Below, in pieces: positions 7,938 through 16,037 of a DNA stretch of 33,351 bases. The stretch lies in the NCBI GenBank assembly GCA_017530105.1, contig JAFXMW010000057.1, positions 1 through 33,351 on the forward strand, read 5' to 3'. The position numbers were made by a program, and so were the translations under genes. The notes beneath the pieces were generated by a model. The model worked only from the letters and a program-made list of their open reading frames with translations, had not been told where the DNA came from and searched no databases. Position 1 is the first letter of the stretch. Each line of letters opens with the position of its first letter. This stretch comes from Bacteroidales bacterium. GTDB lineage: Bacteria; Bacteroidota; Bacteroidia; Bacteroidales; P3.

Positions 7938-8414
7938 ATGGCTGAGTTTAAAACCAATGTGATGCGTATTCTCGACAAGGAGAAAATACCCTATCATGCA
8001 CATGAATATCCCCACGGCAAGGAGGCTGTGGATGGAATCACTGTGGCGTCGTTGCTGGGTCAGGACCCTTCCTGTGTTTTCAAGACTTTGGTGACCAAGG
8101 GCGAGAGCGGCGGTTTCTTTGTCTTTGTGGTTCCAGTGGAATGTGAGCTTGATTTGAAGAAGTGCGCCAAAAGTGTAGGGGAGAAGTGGGTGGAAATGAT
8201 TCATGTGAAGGATATTACCAAGGTGACAGGTTATGTGCGCGGCGGTTGTTCGCCGGTGGGTATGAAGAAGCTTTATCCCACAGTTTTTCATATCACTGCG
8301 CGCGACTTGGATCATATCATGGTTAGTGCAGGTAAGATAGGCTATCAGATAGAGTTGTCGCCTGCCGACTTGATTGCCGTCACGTCGGGCATCTGTGCCG
8401 ACATTGCGCGATAG
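7938..8414 (+). CDS. ybaK: Cys-tRNA(Pro)/Cys-tRNA(Cys) deacylase YbaK
   Basis: 158 residues, cytoplasmic, matching the length of the YbaK/EbsC trans-editing enzymes that hydrolyse Cys mischarged on tRNA-Pro. The conserved lysine essential in this family is K49 in SCVFKTLV. Other family motifs are the PVECELDLKKCAK segment, the GYVRGGCSPVGMKK glycine-rich stretch, and LSPADLIAVTSGICADI at the C-terminus. Start is the first ATG after a TAAATTTG box. It is a single gene with its own promoter, sharing a bidirectional terminator with the leftward sigma/anti-sigma operon. Confidence 0.93.
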   Translation: MAEFKTNVMRILDKEKIPYHAHEYPHGKEAVDGITVASLLGQDPSCVFKTLVTKGESGGFFVFVVPVECELDLKKCAKSVGEKWVEMIHVKDITKVTGYVRGGCSPVGMKKLYPTVFHITARDLDHIMVSAGKIGYQIELSPADLIAVTSGICADIAR

Positions 8415-8433
8415 TTGTATTGAGGGAAAAACG

Positions 8434-8469
8434 AGGGAGCGTCCCACAATTTGTTGCGGAACGCTCCCT
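8434..8469. terminator. Bidirectional terminator hairpin between ybaK and the anti-sigma-like gene
   Basis: AGGGAGCGT (8434-8442) pairs with ACGCTCCCT (8461-8469) around an 18-nt loop. On the minus strand the stem is followed by CGTTTTTCCC, so termination is stronger leftward. The convergent genes on both sides end here. Confidence 0.7.
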
Positions 8470-8491
8470 TAATATCATTCAATAGTGTACG

Positions 8492-9379
8492 TTATCGTAT
8501 CAGGGTGACGGTGCCTTTGCGTTGGTGGCGCACTTGGTCGCTGTCGGTGTAGTTGATGATGTAGATGTAAGCCGATTGGGGCAGGGGGCGACCTTTGAAC
8601 GAACCGTCCCAGTGTTGGTTGATGTTGTCGGAATAGAACACTTGTTGTCCGCCGCGGTTGAAGATGACTATGCGGTAGTTCGAGATGCTGTTGCTGGCAT
8701 GGTTGAGAACCACGTGGAAGGTTCTGATGTCAGGGTCGTCGGCGTTGGGGGCAAAGGCATTGGGTATCCACAGGATGGTGTCATCGAGGGGAGAATTGTA
8801 TGATGATTTCACCTCGTTGCGAGGGGTCTCGGCTGTTGCTATAGGCTCGATTGGCTTTAGGACGGTTTTTTCATTATTGTCGGCAGCCGTCGAAGTTGTT
8901 GGCGCCGGGGCTTTTATGGCTGTGGTGGTGTTTTCAGCTTTGGCTGTGGATGTTGGCTTTACCGCGGTGGCCTGTTGCGTGATTGGAAGCACGCTTGTTG
9001 TGGCTTTCATTGTGTCGGGAGCAGGGGTATTGGTGGCAGGCACGCTGATGCTCTTTTGCTGAGGGATGGGCTTGGGAGCAACGGCAGGTGCCGGGGCGGG
9101 GGCAGGCATGGCGTCAGGTTCGGCGACAGCGGGCTGAGCGGGGGTGGCAGCAGGAGTGGTCATGGCCACATCGGGAAGGGTTTGTGTCGGGGTTGATGCT
9201 GTTTCGGTTATCGTATTACGGTTGACGGCAATGACAACAATGACGGCTGCAACGGCCATGGCTCCGGTGGCAATAGCGGCTGTACGTCGCAGTAGTGAGC
9301 GGCGATGCAGGGTCTTTTCTATCTTTTCCCAAACTTTGGGGTCGGGTTGTGTCGAATAGTTTTTTAAATCGTTGTTCAT
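8492..9379 (-). CDS. Membrane protein with anti-sigma-like N-terminus and T9SS type B (gliding-type) C-terminal domain
   Basis: 295 residues. Residues 1-30 are a short soluble segment with DPKVWEKIEKTLHRRSLLRR, the 'W..i' pattern seen at the cytoplasmic N-terminus of Bacteroidota anti-sigma-like proteins. Residues 33-52 form one membrane helix, with no cleavable signal. Residues 53-195 are an Ala/Pro/Thr-rich linker. Residues about 199-295 match the type B CTD: IPNAFAPN, YRIVIFNRGGQQVFYS, HWDGSFKGRPLPQSAYIY and the terminal KGTVTLIR. The usual NRWG is NRGG here. It starts 2 nt after the sigma factor stop, so the two are cotranscribed. I infer an anti-sigma or sensor role, with a type B domain in the periplasm attached to the inner membrane; this has not been shown. 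Alternatively it may be a structural envelope protein. Confidence 0.75.
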   Translation of the reverse strand: MNNDLKNYSTQPDPKVWEKIEKTLHRRSLLRRTAAIATGAMAVAAVIVVIAVNRNTITETASTPTQTLPDVAMTTPAATPAQPAVAEPDAMPAPAPAPAVAPKPIPQQKSISVPATNTPAPDTMKATTSVLPITQQATAVKPTSTAKAENTTTAIKAPAPTTSTAADNNEKTVLKPIEPIATAETPRNEVKSSYNSPLDDTILWIPNAFAPNADDPDIRTFHVVLNHASNSISNYRIVIFNRGGQQVFYSDNINQHWDGSFKGRPLPQSAYIYIINYTDSDQVRHQRKGTVTLIR

Positions 9380-9381
9380 AA

Positions 9382-9936
9382 TTACTGTATTCTTTTTTCC
9401 AGTTTCTTTCTTAAATAGCGGCGTGCTCGCAAAAGGATGCTGCGTATCGTTGATTCCCGCATTTTCATTATACGGGCAATCTCAGGATAGTCAATTTCCT
9501 CTACATCGTGCATGTTGAATACCTTTTGGTATTGTTCGGGCATGCTTTGGATGGCGTTGACTATTTGTTCCATCGATATTCCTTTGGTCCTGTCATCCCA
9601 GCCGTTTTCCTCCTCTTCCTCCTGGGGGATAGTCTCCTCGATAAGGTTAAGGTCGGTGTAGATGATGGTGCGTCGGCGCGAGAGATAGTTGATAGACTGA
9701 CTTATCATCACTTGTCGCATCCATGTCTCCAGCGACTGGGGCTTTTTGAGCTTGCCTATGTTTTCAAAGATCTTGATGAAACCGTCGTGGAGCAGGTCCT
9801 GAGCCTCGTCGCGCGAGTGGGTGTATCTCATGCACAATCCCATCAGTGTCGGCGCATACTGGTCGTAAAGCTGTTTTTGTGCTTTCGGGTCTTTGCGCGC
9901 ACAAGCCTCCACTAATTGTTCCACTTCGGTGTTCAT
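9382..9936 (-). CDS. ECF-type RNA polymerase sigma factor
   Basis: 184 residues from the ATG at 9936 (MNTEVEQLVEACARKD). Region 2 is clear: QLYDQYAPTLMGLCMRYTHS, DEAQDLLHDGFIKIFENI and WMRQVMISQSINYLSRRR. After an acidic linker (PQEEEEENGW) comes region 4: MPEQYQKVFNMHDVEEIDYP, IARIMKMRESTIRSILLRARRYLRKKL, with the helix-turn-helix that reads the -35 element. A GTG at 9951 would add five residues, but it overlaps the -10 of an ECF-like promoter, so the ATG is preferred. It directs RNA polymerase to an unknown regulon. It forms a two-gene operon with the membrane protein 2 nt downstream, the normal sigma/anti-sigma arrangement. Confidence 0.92.
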   Translation of the reverse strand: MNTEVEQLVEACARKDPKAQKQLYDQYAPTLMGLCMRYTHSRDEAQDLLHDGFIKIFENIGKLKKPQSLETWMRQVMISQSINYLSRRRTIIYTDLNLIEETIPQEEEEENGWDDRTKGISMEQIVNAIQSMPEQYQKVFNMHDVEEIDYPEIARIMKMRESTIRSILLRARRYLRKKLEKRIQ

Positions 9937-9946
9937 ACGCTTTAAT

Positions 9947-9972
9947 GACACATACCCCTCTGTTTTGTTGCA
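9947..9972 (-). promoter_or_regulatory. Probable autoregulated ECF promoter
   Basis: On the minus strand, TGCAAC (9972-9967) and TGTC (9950-9947) are separated by exactly 16 nt. This fits the ECF pattern of a -35 with AAC and a -10 with GTC. It differs from the housekeeping TAnnTTTG form used elsewhere here. Transcription would begin a few nt before the ATG at 9936. Confidence 0.55.
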
Positions 9973-10059
9973 GTTATTTAACTTTTTTTATGAATTTTCT
10001 GTCGGGGTTTATTGATATTACTGTCTTTTCTTTGGTTTACAGTATTATTGTTCAATACC

Positions 10060-11853
10060 TTATCCGTTTATTATCTCATCAAGCTCAAGCCAGCGCAGTT
10101 CTTTCTCGTCCAGCAGTCCGATGATTTCCCCAATGCGTTCAGAGGCTTTGGTGAGACGGGCCACGTCGCTCACCAAGCCTTCCGACAGTTCTGCCTCCAA
10201 AAGTGCTTTCTCTTGGTTCAGGCTTTCTATCTCTAAAGTCAGGCTTTCGTATTCCTTTTGCTGTTTGTAGGTGGCACGGGGTTTGTCCTTGCGTTCGCGC
10301 ACATACAGCGGTTTCTCTTCGCGTTTCTGCAGTGTTTCGGTGCGTCGTTGGGCGTTGCGCGCGGCCATGTATTCGGTGTAGTTGCCGTGATAGTCTTTTA
10401 TTTTTCCCTCTCCCTCGAAAATAAGCAGGTGGTCGACAATGTGGTCCATGAAACTACGGTCGTGGCTAACTATTACAAGGCAACCCTTATAGTCGCGGAG
10501 GAATTGCTCCAGGATTTCCAGTGTGTAAATGTCCAAGTCGTTGGTGGGCTCGTCAAGTATAAGGAAGTTGGGGTTTGCCATCAGGACCTTCAACAGGTAG
10601 AGCCTGCGACGCTCGCCGCCGCTCAGGTTGCCGAAATAGTTGTACTGGGTCATGTCGTCGAAACCGAAGTGGCTCAGGAACTGGTGTGCCGACATCTCTT
10701 TGCCGTTGTCCAGCTCAATCCTTTCGGCTACGTCTTTCACTATGTCGATAACCCTGCGGTCGGGGCTGGCGGTCATTCCTCCTTGGGTGTAGAAACCGAA
10801 ACGGATGGTCTGTCCCACAATGATGCGGCCGCTGTCGGGTCGCAACTGCTCGGTAATCAAGTTGAGGAAGGTGGATTTCCCTATCCCGTTGGGTCCCACA
10901 ATGCCTATCTTCTCTCCCTTCTTGAAGGTGTAGCTGTAGTCATCTACCATCTTCACTCCGTCATAGCTCTTGCACACATTGTACATCTCCAGTATCTTGC
11001 CGCCTATGCGTTCGGTTTTCACAGTCAATTGGGGTCGGCTGTCATCGAAACGGGTGTGGGCTTTGGCCTCCAACTCGTAGAAGGCATCGATACGTGCCTG
11101 GGCTTTGGTTCCACGCGCCTGGGGCATACGGCGCATCCAGTCCAATTCTGTGCGGTAAAGGCTTTTGGCCTTCTCCACTTCCACGCGCTCGTTGTATTCG
11201 CGTTCGGCTTTCTTTCTCAGGTAGTAGTCGTAATTGCCGCGATAGTGATACAGGCGGCTGTTGTCCAGCTCTATTATCTCTTGGCATACATGGTCGAGAA
11301 AATACCTGTCGTGGGTCACCATCAATATGGCCAGCCGTTGGCGCGACAGAAACTCCTCCAGCCATTCAATCATTTGTATGTCCAGATGGTTGGTGGGCTC
11401 GTCAAGCAGCAGCAGGTTGGTGTGGTCTATCAGTATCCGGCTCAACGCCGCTTTCTTTTGCTCGCCTCCGCTCAGTGTCTCCATGGTCTGGTCCAGCTTG
11501 TCATCAAGACGCAAACGGCTCAGTATCTCCTCTATGCGTTGTTCAAAAGTCCACTCGTCCTCGTGTTCCGGCCGCTCGGCCGCATAGACGAAACTGCGAA
11601 CCGTTTGGTGCGGCAGCAGTTCGGGTTGCTGTGGCAGGTAGGCCATCTTCACATCGCCTCTGAAAGTAACCTTGCCGCTGTCCTGAAGGGTTTTCCCTGT
11701 CAGAATGTTGAGGAGCGTTGATTTTCCGTAACCATTACGGGCTATCAAGGTTGTCTTCTGCCCGGCATTGATGCCAAAGGAAATATCTTCGAACAGCAGT
11801 TTGTCGCCATACGATTTCGTCAAGTTCTCGACAGTAAGCAATGCCTCGGCCAT
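10060..11853 (-). CDS. ABC-F family ATPase (Uup-like)
   Basis: 597 residues, soluble, two ABC domains and no membrane helices. Domain 1 has a Walker A IARNGYGKST (about 37-46, with A/R where Gly is usual), signature LSGGEQKKAAL and Walker B LLLLDEPTNHLD. Domain 2 has GPNGIGKST (K326), LSGGERRRLYL and FLILDEPTNDLD. Between them is the charged interdomain linker that contacts tRNA in ABC-F proteins (YNERVEVEKAKSLYRTELDW). The C-terminus is a Lys/Glu-rich coiled coil (YKQQKEYESLTLEIESLNQE), as in Uup. ABC-F proteins act on the ribosome; Uup is linked to ribosome function and tolerance of DNA transposon excision in E. coli. It starts 44 bp after the acyltransferase stop and is probably the last gene of the queA run. 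A resistance-type ABC-F is less likely given the Uup-type tail. Confidence 0.9.
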   Translation of the reverse strand: MAEALLTVENLTKSYGDKLLFEDISFGINAGQKTTLIARNGYGKSTLLNILTGKTLQDSGKVTFRGDVKMAYLPQQPELLPHQTVRSFVYAAERPEHEDEWTFEQRIEEILSRLRLDDKLDQTMETLSGGEQKKAALSRILIDHTNLLLLDEPTNHLDIQMIEWLEEFLSRQRLAILMVTHDRYFLDHVCQEIIELDNSRLYHYRGNYDYYLRKKAEREYNERVEVEKAKSLYRTELDWMRRMPQARGTKAQARIDAFYELEAKAHTRFDDSRPQLTVKTERIGGKILEMYNVCKSYDGVKMVDDYSYTFKKGEKIGIVGPNGIGKSTFLNLITEQLRPDSGRIIVGQTIRFGFYTQGGMTASPDRRVIDIVKDVAERIELDNGKEMSAHQFLSHFGFDDMTQYNYFGNLSGGERRRLYLLKVLMANPNFLILDEPTNDLDIYTLEILEQFLRDYKGCLVIVSHDRSFMDHIVDHLLIFEGEGKIKDYHGNYTEYMAARNAQRRTETLQKREEKPLYVRERKDKPRATYKQQKEYESLTLEIESLNQEKALLEAELSEGLVSDVARLTKASERIGEIIGLLDEKELRWLELDEIING

Positions 11854-11897
11854 GATGTAAAAAGTATAAAAAATGGATAATAAGTGGTAGGAAAGAC

Positions 11898-12479
11898 TTA
11901 ACTCAGTTTGTGTAATTCATTATTTCCGAATACGCCCTGTTCCTTTGCACCCTGTTCAGCCACAATGCGGGCCGGCACTCCTGCCACGGTCACATTACTC
12001 CCGAACGACTGGTTCACCACTGCATTGGCTCCCACAGCCACGTTGTCACCAATCACCACGGCTCCGAAGATTTTGGCACCCGGCCCAATGTACACGTCGT
12101 CGCCCAGGCGGGGCACACCGTTGTAGTCGCCTATGCTGGTTGACGGGTGCAGTCGGCAGTGTCGGCCCACCCGTGCATCGGGATGCACCACAATGGTGCC
12201 GTAATGCACTATGCACAGCCCCGGCCCGAAGACGTTCTTGGGTATTGTAAACCCCAGCCGTGTGGCCAGCCGGTGGTTCACCACCTCAAGAACCAGAAGC
12301 CACAGCCTTTTCAGCACATTGTGGCCGGAGGTGTTGTGAAGGTACTCTATTTTTCGCAGCCTCAACTGGAACCGCAGGCAGTCCATCCACCAGTAGTTGT
12401 AAAAGCCCACATGCTCCAAGCCGTAGGCCTTCAAATCCTCTTTCACATATTGGCGGTATGTCTGCCTGTCTGTTATCAT
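11898..12479 (-). CDS. Serine acetyltransferase-like hexapeptide-repeat acyltransferase
   Basis: 193 residues. The N-terminal about 85 residues are helical (YVKEDLKAYGLEHVGFYNYW). The rest is a left-handed beta-helix of hexapeptide repeats: IVHYGTIVVHPDARVGRHC, GDDVYIGPGAKIFGAVVIG and NVAVGANAVVNQSF, ending in GVPARIV. The catalytic-type His lies in LCIVHYGTIVVHP. Short length and the missing long N-terminal bundle of CysE suggest a surface-polysaccharide or sugar O-acetyltransferase rather than true CysE, but acceptor identity cannot be read. It begins 12 nt after the rarA stop, so it is in the queA-rarA operon. No cysteine biosynthesis neighbour is present. Confidence 0.8.
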   Translation of the reverse strand: MITDRQTYRQYVKEDLKAYGLEHVGFYNYWWMDCLRFQLRLRKIEYLHNTSGHNVLKRLWLLVLEVVNHRLATRLGFTIPKNVFGPGLCIVHYGTIVVHPDARVGRHCRLHPSTSIGDYNGVPRLGDDVYIGPGAKIFGAVVIGDNVAVGANAVVNQSFGSNVTVAGVPARIVAEQGAKEQGVFGNNELHKLS

Positions 12480-12491
12480 GGTTCAAGGGTG

Positions 12492-13745
12492 TCAATAGTT
12501 GTACTTCTCCTTCCAGCGGGCGCGCAACTGGCGGCGGGTCTCCTCTTCGCGCGGGTTTTGGCCGGGCTCATAGAACTTTGTGCCGCGCAGGGCGTCGGGC
12601 AGAAACTCCTGCTCCACAAAGTTGCCCTCGTAGTCATGTGCATACTTGTAGCCTTCGTGGTAGCCCAGTTGTTTCATCAGCTTGGTGGGGGCGTTGCGTA
12701 TGTGCAGCGGCACAGGCAGGTCGCCCGTCTGGCGCACCACCTGCTGGGCATTGCCCAAGGCCACATAGGTGCTGTTGCTCTTCACCGACGAGGCCAGGTA
12801 CACCGCGCATTGCGACAGCGTAATCCTACATTCGGGATAACCTATCTTGGTCACCGCTTCGAAACAGGCGTTGGCCAAAAGCAAGGCGTTGGGATTGCTG
12901 TTGCCGATGTCTTCCGACGCAAAGATGAGCATCCTCCGGGCTATGAACACTGGGTCTTCGCCGCCCTCAATCATTCGGGCCAGCCAGTATACCGTTGCGT
13001 TGGGGTCGCTTCCGCGCATCGACTTGATAAAGGCACTGATAATGTCGTAGTGCATTTCCCCTTGCTTGTCGTAAAAGGCCAGGTTCTGCTGTACCACACT
13101 TGTTGCCCTTTCGTTGTCAATCACCACGGGGTCGGAGGTGCTGTTGTTCACCACCAGTTCGATGGCGTTAAGCAGCTTTCGGGCATCCCCGCCCGAAATG
13201 CGGAACAGGGCTTCCACCTCCTTCACCTCCACCGTGCGCCCTTGGCTGGCGTAATAAGCCACGGCGCTGGCGAGCAGCTGCCTCAGCTCTTCCTCGCCGA
13301 ACTCCTTCAGCACATATACTTGGCAGCGCGACAGCAATGCCGAGATGACTTCAAACGAAGGGTTCTCCGTTGTGGCTCCTATCAAGGTGACAATACCCTT
13401 CTCCACAGCTCCCAGCAAAGAGTCCTGCTGGCTCTTCGAAAAACGGTGTATCTCGTCGATAAACAGGATGGCATTCTCCTCCTCCTTGGCCTTCTCAATC
13501 ACCTCCCGGACCTCTTTCACACCGCTGCTGATGGCACTCAGAGTGTAGAAGGGGCGGTGCAGCATGTTGCTTATCACCATGGCCAAGGTGGTCTTGCCGA
13601 TGCCCGGAGGCCCCCAGAAAATCATCGACGGGATGCGTCCGCTCTCCACCAGTGTGCGCAACACCGCACCCGGACCCACAAGATGCTGCTGTCCGATGTA
13701 GCTATCGAGGTCGGTAGGCCTCAGTATTTCCGCCAACGGTCTCAC
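12492..13745 (-). CDS. rarA: Replication-associated recombination ATPase RarA (MgsA)
   Basis: 417 residues with a GTG start at 13745, reading MRPLAEILRPTDLDSYIGQQ, which aligns with the usual RarA N-terminus (PLAERmRP..l.d.iGQ.h). AAA+ motifs: Walker A GPPGIGKT (45-52), Walker B AILFIDEIH (92-100), sensor 1 IGATTENPSFEV and arginine finger region LLSRCQVY. The C-terminal clamp-loader-like and tetramerisation part includes GSDPNATVYWLARMIEGGEDP, RRMLIFASEDIG and GDLPVPLHIRNAPT. RarA acts at stalled replication forks and gaps. It starts 12 nt after the queA stop and is cotranscribed with it; an AGG lies just before the GTG in GCGAGGTGAG. Confidence 0.96.
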   Translation of the reverse strand: MRPLAEILRPTDLDSYIGQQHLVGPGAVLRTLVESGRIPSMIFWGPPGIGKTTLAMVISNMLHRPFYTLSAISSGVKEVREVIEKAKEEENAILFIDEIHRFSKSQQDSLLGAVEKGIVTLIGATTENPSFEVISALLSRCQVYVLKEFGEEELRQLLASAVAYYASQGRTVEVKEVEALFRISGGDARKLLNAIELVVNNSTSDPVVIDNERATSVVQQNLAFYDKQGEMHYDIISAFIKSMRGSDPNATVYWLARMIEGGEDPVFIARRMLIFASEDIGNSNPNALLLANACFEAVTKIGYPECRITLSQCAVYLASSVKSNSTYVALGNAQQVVRQTGDLPVPLHIRNAPTKLMKQLGYHEGYKYAHDYEGNFVEQEFLPDALRGTKFYEPGQNPREEETRRQLRARWKEKYNY

Positions 13746-13757
13746 CTCGCGGAGGCT

Positions 13758-14813
13758 TTAAAGGATAACCATGGCATCGCCGTAGGTGGAGAACTTATAT
13801 TTCTCGCGGACGGCTATTTCGTAAGCGTGCTGCACGAAATCCAAATCACCGAAAGTGCACACCATAATAAACTGCGACGACTTGGGATGATGGAAATTGG
13901 TAACCATCATGTCGGCAATGGTGAAGTTGTAAGGCGGGAAGATAAACTTGTTCGTCCAGCCGTCATACCCGCTCACCTTTCCCGCTATAGTGACGGCACT
14001 CTCGATGGCGCGCATTGTTGTGGTGCCCACCACGCACACTTTGTGGCCGTTGTTCTTGGCGGTCATGATGACGTCGCAGGTCTCCTGCGGCAGGTGCATC
14101 TCCTCGGCATCCATGCGGTGTTTCGACAAATCTTCCACCTCAATGTCCTTGAAGTTGCCAATTCCGCAATGCAAAGTCAATTCCGTCCACTTGACATCTT
14201 TAATCTCAAACCGTTTGAGCATCTCACGGCTGAAATGCAAACCTGCAATGGGGGCGGCCACTGCTCCCTCGCACTTGGCATAGATGGTCTGGTAGCGGTC
14301 GGCATCCCAGTTCTCGATGTTGCGCAGGCGTTGCAGCTCGTCAGGCAGCGGGGTGTGCCCCAGGCCGCGGATATGTTTGTTGAACTCCTCGTCGGTGCCG
14401 TCGAACAGGAAACGTACCGTACGACCGCGCGAAGTGGTGTTGTCGATCACCTCCGCCACCAACGACTCGTTAGGGCCGAAATAGAGCTTATTGCCAATGC
14501 GGATTTTTCGTGCCGGGTCCACAATCACATCCCACAAGCGCATCTCCTTGTTCAGCTCGCGCTGCAGGAACACCGTAATCTTGGCGCCGGTCTTCTCTTT
14601 CTCGCCATACAGCAGGGCGGGGAACACCTTGGTGTTGTTGGCCACCACCACGTCGCCCTCGTCCAGATAGTCCACCAGGTCCTTGAACAGACGGTGCTCT
14701 ATAGTCTGTGTGTCGCGGTGCAGCACCATCAGGCGTGCCTCGTCGCGTTGTTTCGAAGGCTTTTCGGCAATCAACTCCCGGGGGAGATTGAAATTAAAAT
14801 AGGAAAGTTTCAT
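13758..14813 (-). CDS. queA: tRNA preQ1(34) S-adenosylmethionine ribosyltransferase-isomerase QueA
   Basis: 351 residues, the normal QueA length. It begins [20 protein letters not shown]. Diagnostic motifs: [71 protein letters not shown], and [23 protein letters not shown]. The enzyme transfers the ribosyl part of SAM to 7-aminomethyl-7-deazaguanine at the tRNA wobble position, forming epoxyqueuosine. It is the promoter-proximal gene of a leftward operon with rarA, the acyltransferase and probably the ABC-F gene. In many Bacteroidota queA sits beside truB; here they are separated by about 3.4 kb of accessory genes. Confidence 0.96.
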   Translation of the reverse strand: MKLSYFNFNLPRELIAEKPSKQRDEARLMVLHRDTQTIEHRLFKDLVDYLDEGDVVVANNTKVFPALLYGEKEKTGAKITVFLQRELNKEMRLWDVIVDPARKIRIGNKLYFGPNESLVAEVIDNTTSRGRTVRFLFDGTDEEFNKHIRGLGHTPLPDELQRLRNIENWDADRYQTIYAKCEGAVAAPIAGLHFSREMLKRFEIKDVKWTELTLHCGIGNFKDIEVEDLSKHRMDAEEMHLPQETCDVIMTAKNNGHKVCVVGTTTMRAIESAVTIAGKVSGYDGWTNKFIFPPYNFTIADMMVTNFHHPKSSQFIMVCTFGDLDFVQHAYEIAVREKYKFSTYGDAMVIL

Positions 14814-14838
14814 AAATAATACGCGTATAAAAAACGTG

Positions 14839-14869
14839 CAAAGATACGAAATTCCACAGCCGTTGTCAA
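14839..14869 (-). promoter_or_regulatory. Promoter of the queA-rarA operon
   Basis: Minus strand TTGACA (14869-14864), 17-bp spacer, TATCTTTG (14846-14839). This is a strong Bacteroidota-type promoter with a leader of about 20 nt before the ATG at 14813. Confidence 0.75.
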
Positions 14870-15027
14870 GTTTTTTAACGTATTTAACTTTTTGTCACAT
14901 ATCAATTAGTTGTCTACTATTATGTTGTGCAAATACAAAAAATTAACAATTCAGCCCTTTTCAAGCCCTTTCCCGACCATCGTTTTTACGATTTTTCGCT
15001 TTCCTGCCCTCGCTCGTTCCCCCTCAG

Positions 15028-15050
15028 TTCTCCCATGCAGGATGGGAGAA
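15028..15050. other. Intergenic hairpin
   Basis: TTCTCCCAT and ATGGGAGAA form a perfect 9-bp stem around a 5-nt loop. ATGGGAGAAAT is then repeated directly after it. There is no T-run, so a terminator is unlikely. The rest of the 399-bp gap 14814-15212 holds the queA promoter, a tRNA-like fragment and the next gene's promoter. Confidence 0.5.
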
Positions 15051-15080
15051 ATATGGGAGAAATGACCTTGAAGTATGGCC

Positions 15081-15120
15081 GGACGATCGAACCTACGACC
15101 TCCCGAATTGGCAGATTATC
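15081..15120 (-). pseudogene. tRNA-like 3'-half fragment (degenerate)
   Basis: On the minus strand this reads like the anticodon arm, variable loop and T arm of a tRNA, with GGAGGTCGTAGGTTCGATC (the common GAGGTCGTAGGTTCGA segment). The T-stem does not pair (GTAGG against GTCCG), and no D arm or CCA-end acceptor stem can be built. I read it as a relic or a chance match, not a functional tRNA. Confidence 0.25.
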
Positions 15121-15175
15121 CGCGAAACATGATGCCTTTTCGATTGAAAAAAAGTGCTATTCTCTAAAAAAGATG

Positions 15176-15183
15176 TATTTTTG
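15176..15183 (+). promoter_or_regulatory. -7 promoter box for the lipoprotein at 15213
   Basis: TATTTTTG lies 29 nt before the ATG at 15213. No well-spaced -33 TTTG is visible. Confidence 0.5.
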
Positions 15184-15212
15184 CAATACCAAAGTATTAA
15201 CAAAACAGCGAT

Positions 15213-16013
15213 ATGAGATTGAATTATTGTTTGAAGACCATGGGGTTGGCTATTGTGCTAACGGGACTTTTTTCCGCTTGTGGCGAGAAGGAGAATTGGG
15301 ACGAGAAGGGGATTGGAGCCTTCTCGGTGGGTCCGGACAAACAGGTGGCCTTTGCGCATGGCAATGTGCAGTACAATGCCAGCTCCAACAGTTGGCGTTT
15401 TGCCGAGCAACAGTATGATATTATAGGGTCGGCTAACATGAATATCAGTTCAACCTATGACGGTTGGATTGACCTTTTCGGCTGGGGCACAGGCTGCAAT
15501 CCCACCCTTGTTTCGGAGGATGGAGACTATGATGTGTTTGTAGACTGGGGGAAGAATAATATAGGAAAGAGTGACAACCACCCCGACATGTGGCGTACAC
15601 TTTCGGAAGATGAGTGGATGTACCTGCTTTACGAGCGTGTCGATAGTTTTGATAAACTTGCATCGGGCAACGTGAATGGGAAAGGAGGAGTGATTATTCT
15701 GCCCGACAAATGGAAGTTGCCGGATGGATGTAAGTTCAATGCAGAATTTGCAAGCGACGGGACGCCCAACAACAGTTACACTACTGCGCAGTGGAAAAAG
15801 ATGGAGGAGGCGGGTGCTGTTTTCCTGCCAGCTGCCGGTTTCAGAATGGGGACGGAGGTGCGAGGCACCAAAATATATGGTTGCTACTGGACATCCACGT
15901 TGGATGAATCGGGTGATGCTTACTTTGTGGGCTTCGACAAGAACCATCTCAACGCTATGGGTCTCAATGTCTGCCATGTTGGGTGTTCGGTACGTCTTGT
16001 GCAGGACAGGTAG
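15213..16013 (+). CDS. Lipoprotein with FISUMP/C-type-lectin-like domain
   Basis: 266 residues. The signal MRLNYCLKTMGLAIVLTGLFSAC ends in a lipobox with Cys23, so the protein is lipidated. The mature part resembles the Bacteroidales proteins annotated as 'fibrobacter succinogenes major paralogous domain': FSVGPDKQVAFAHGNVQYN, WRFAEQQYDIIG, DGWIDLFGWGTG, WRTLSEDEWMYLLYERV, GAVFLPAAGFRMG, YGCYWTSTLDESGDAYFVGF and the terminal GCSVRLVQDR. These are probably ligand-binding surface domains related to the formylglycine-generating-enzyme/C-type-lectin fold; catalytic activity is not expected. It is a single transcript, with its own promoter box upstream and a terminator downstream. Confidence 0.8.
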   Translation: MRLNYCLKTMGLAIVLTGLFSACGEKENWDEKGIGAFSVGPDKQVAFAHGNVQYNASSNSWRFAEQQYDIIGSANMNISSTYDGWIDLFGWGTGCNPTLVSEDGDYDVFVDWGKNNIGKSDNHPDMWRTLSEDEWMYLLYERVDSFDKLASGNVNGKGGVIILPDKWKLPDGCKFNAEFASDGTPNNSYTTAQWKKMEEAGAVFLPAAGFRMGTEVRGTKIYGCYWTSTLDESGDAYFVGFDKNHLNAMGLNVCHVGCSVRLVQDR

Positions 16014-16037
16014 ACGTTTGAGATAATAATTATGAGC

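Noticed and set aside
10258-11721. 487-residue open frame antisense to the ABC-F gene
   Set aside because: Shadow of the ABC-F coding sequence; low-complexity hydrophobic translation without motifs.
11898-12479. True CysE serine acetyltransferase
   Set aside because: It is short, lacks the long N-terminal helical domain and has no cysteine-synthesis neighbour; a general hexapeptide acyltransferase call is safer.
12147-14819. 890-residue open frame antisense to rarA and queA
   Set aside because: It spans both well-recognised genes in the opposite strand, has no family motifs, and its composition follows from their codon bias in this GC-moderate genome.
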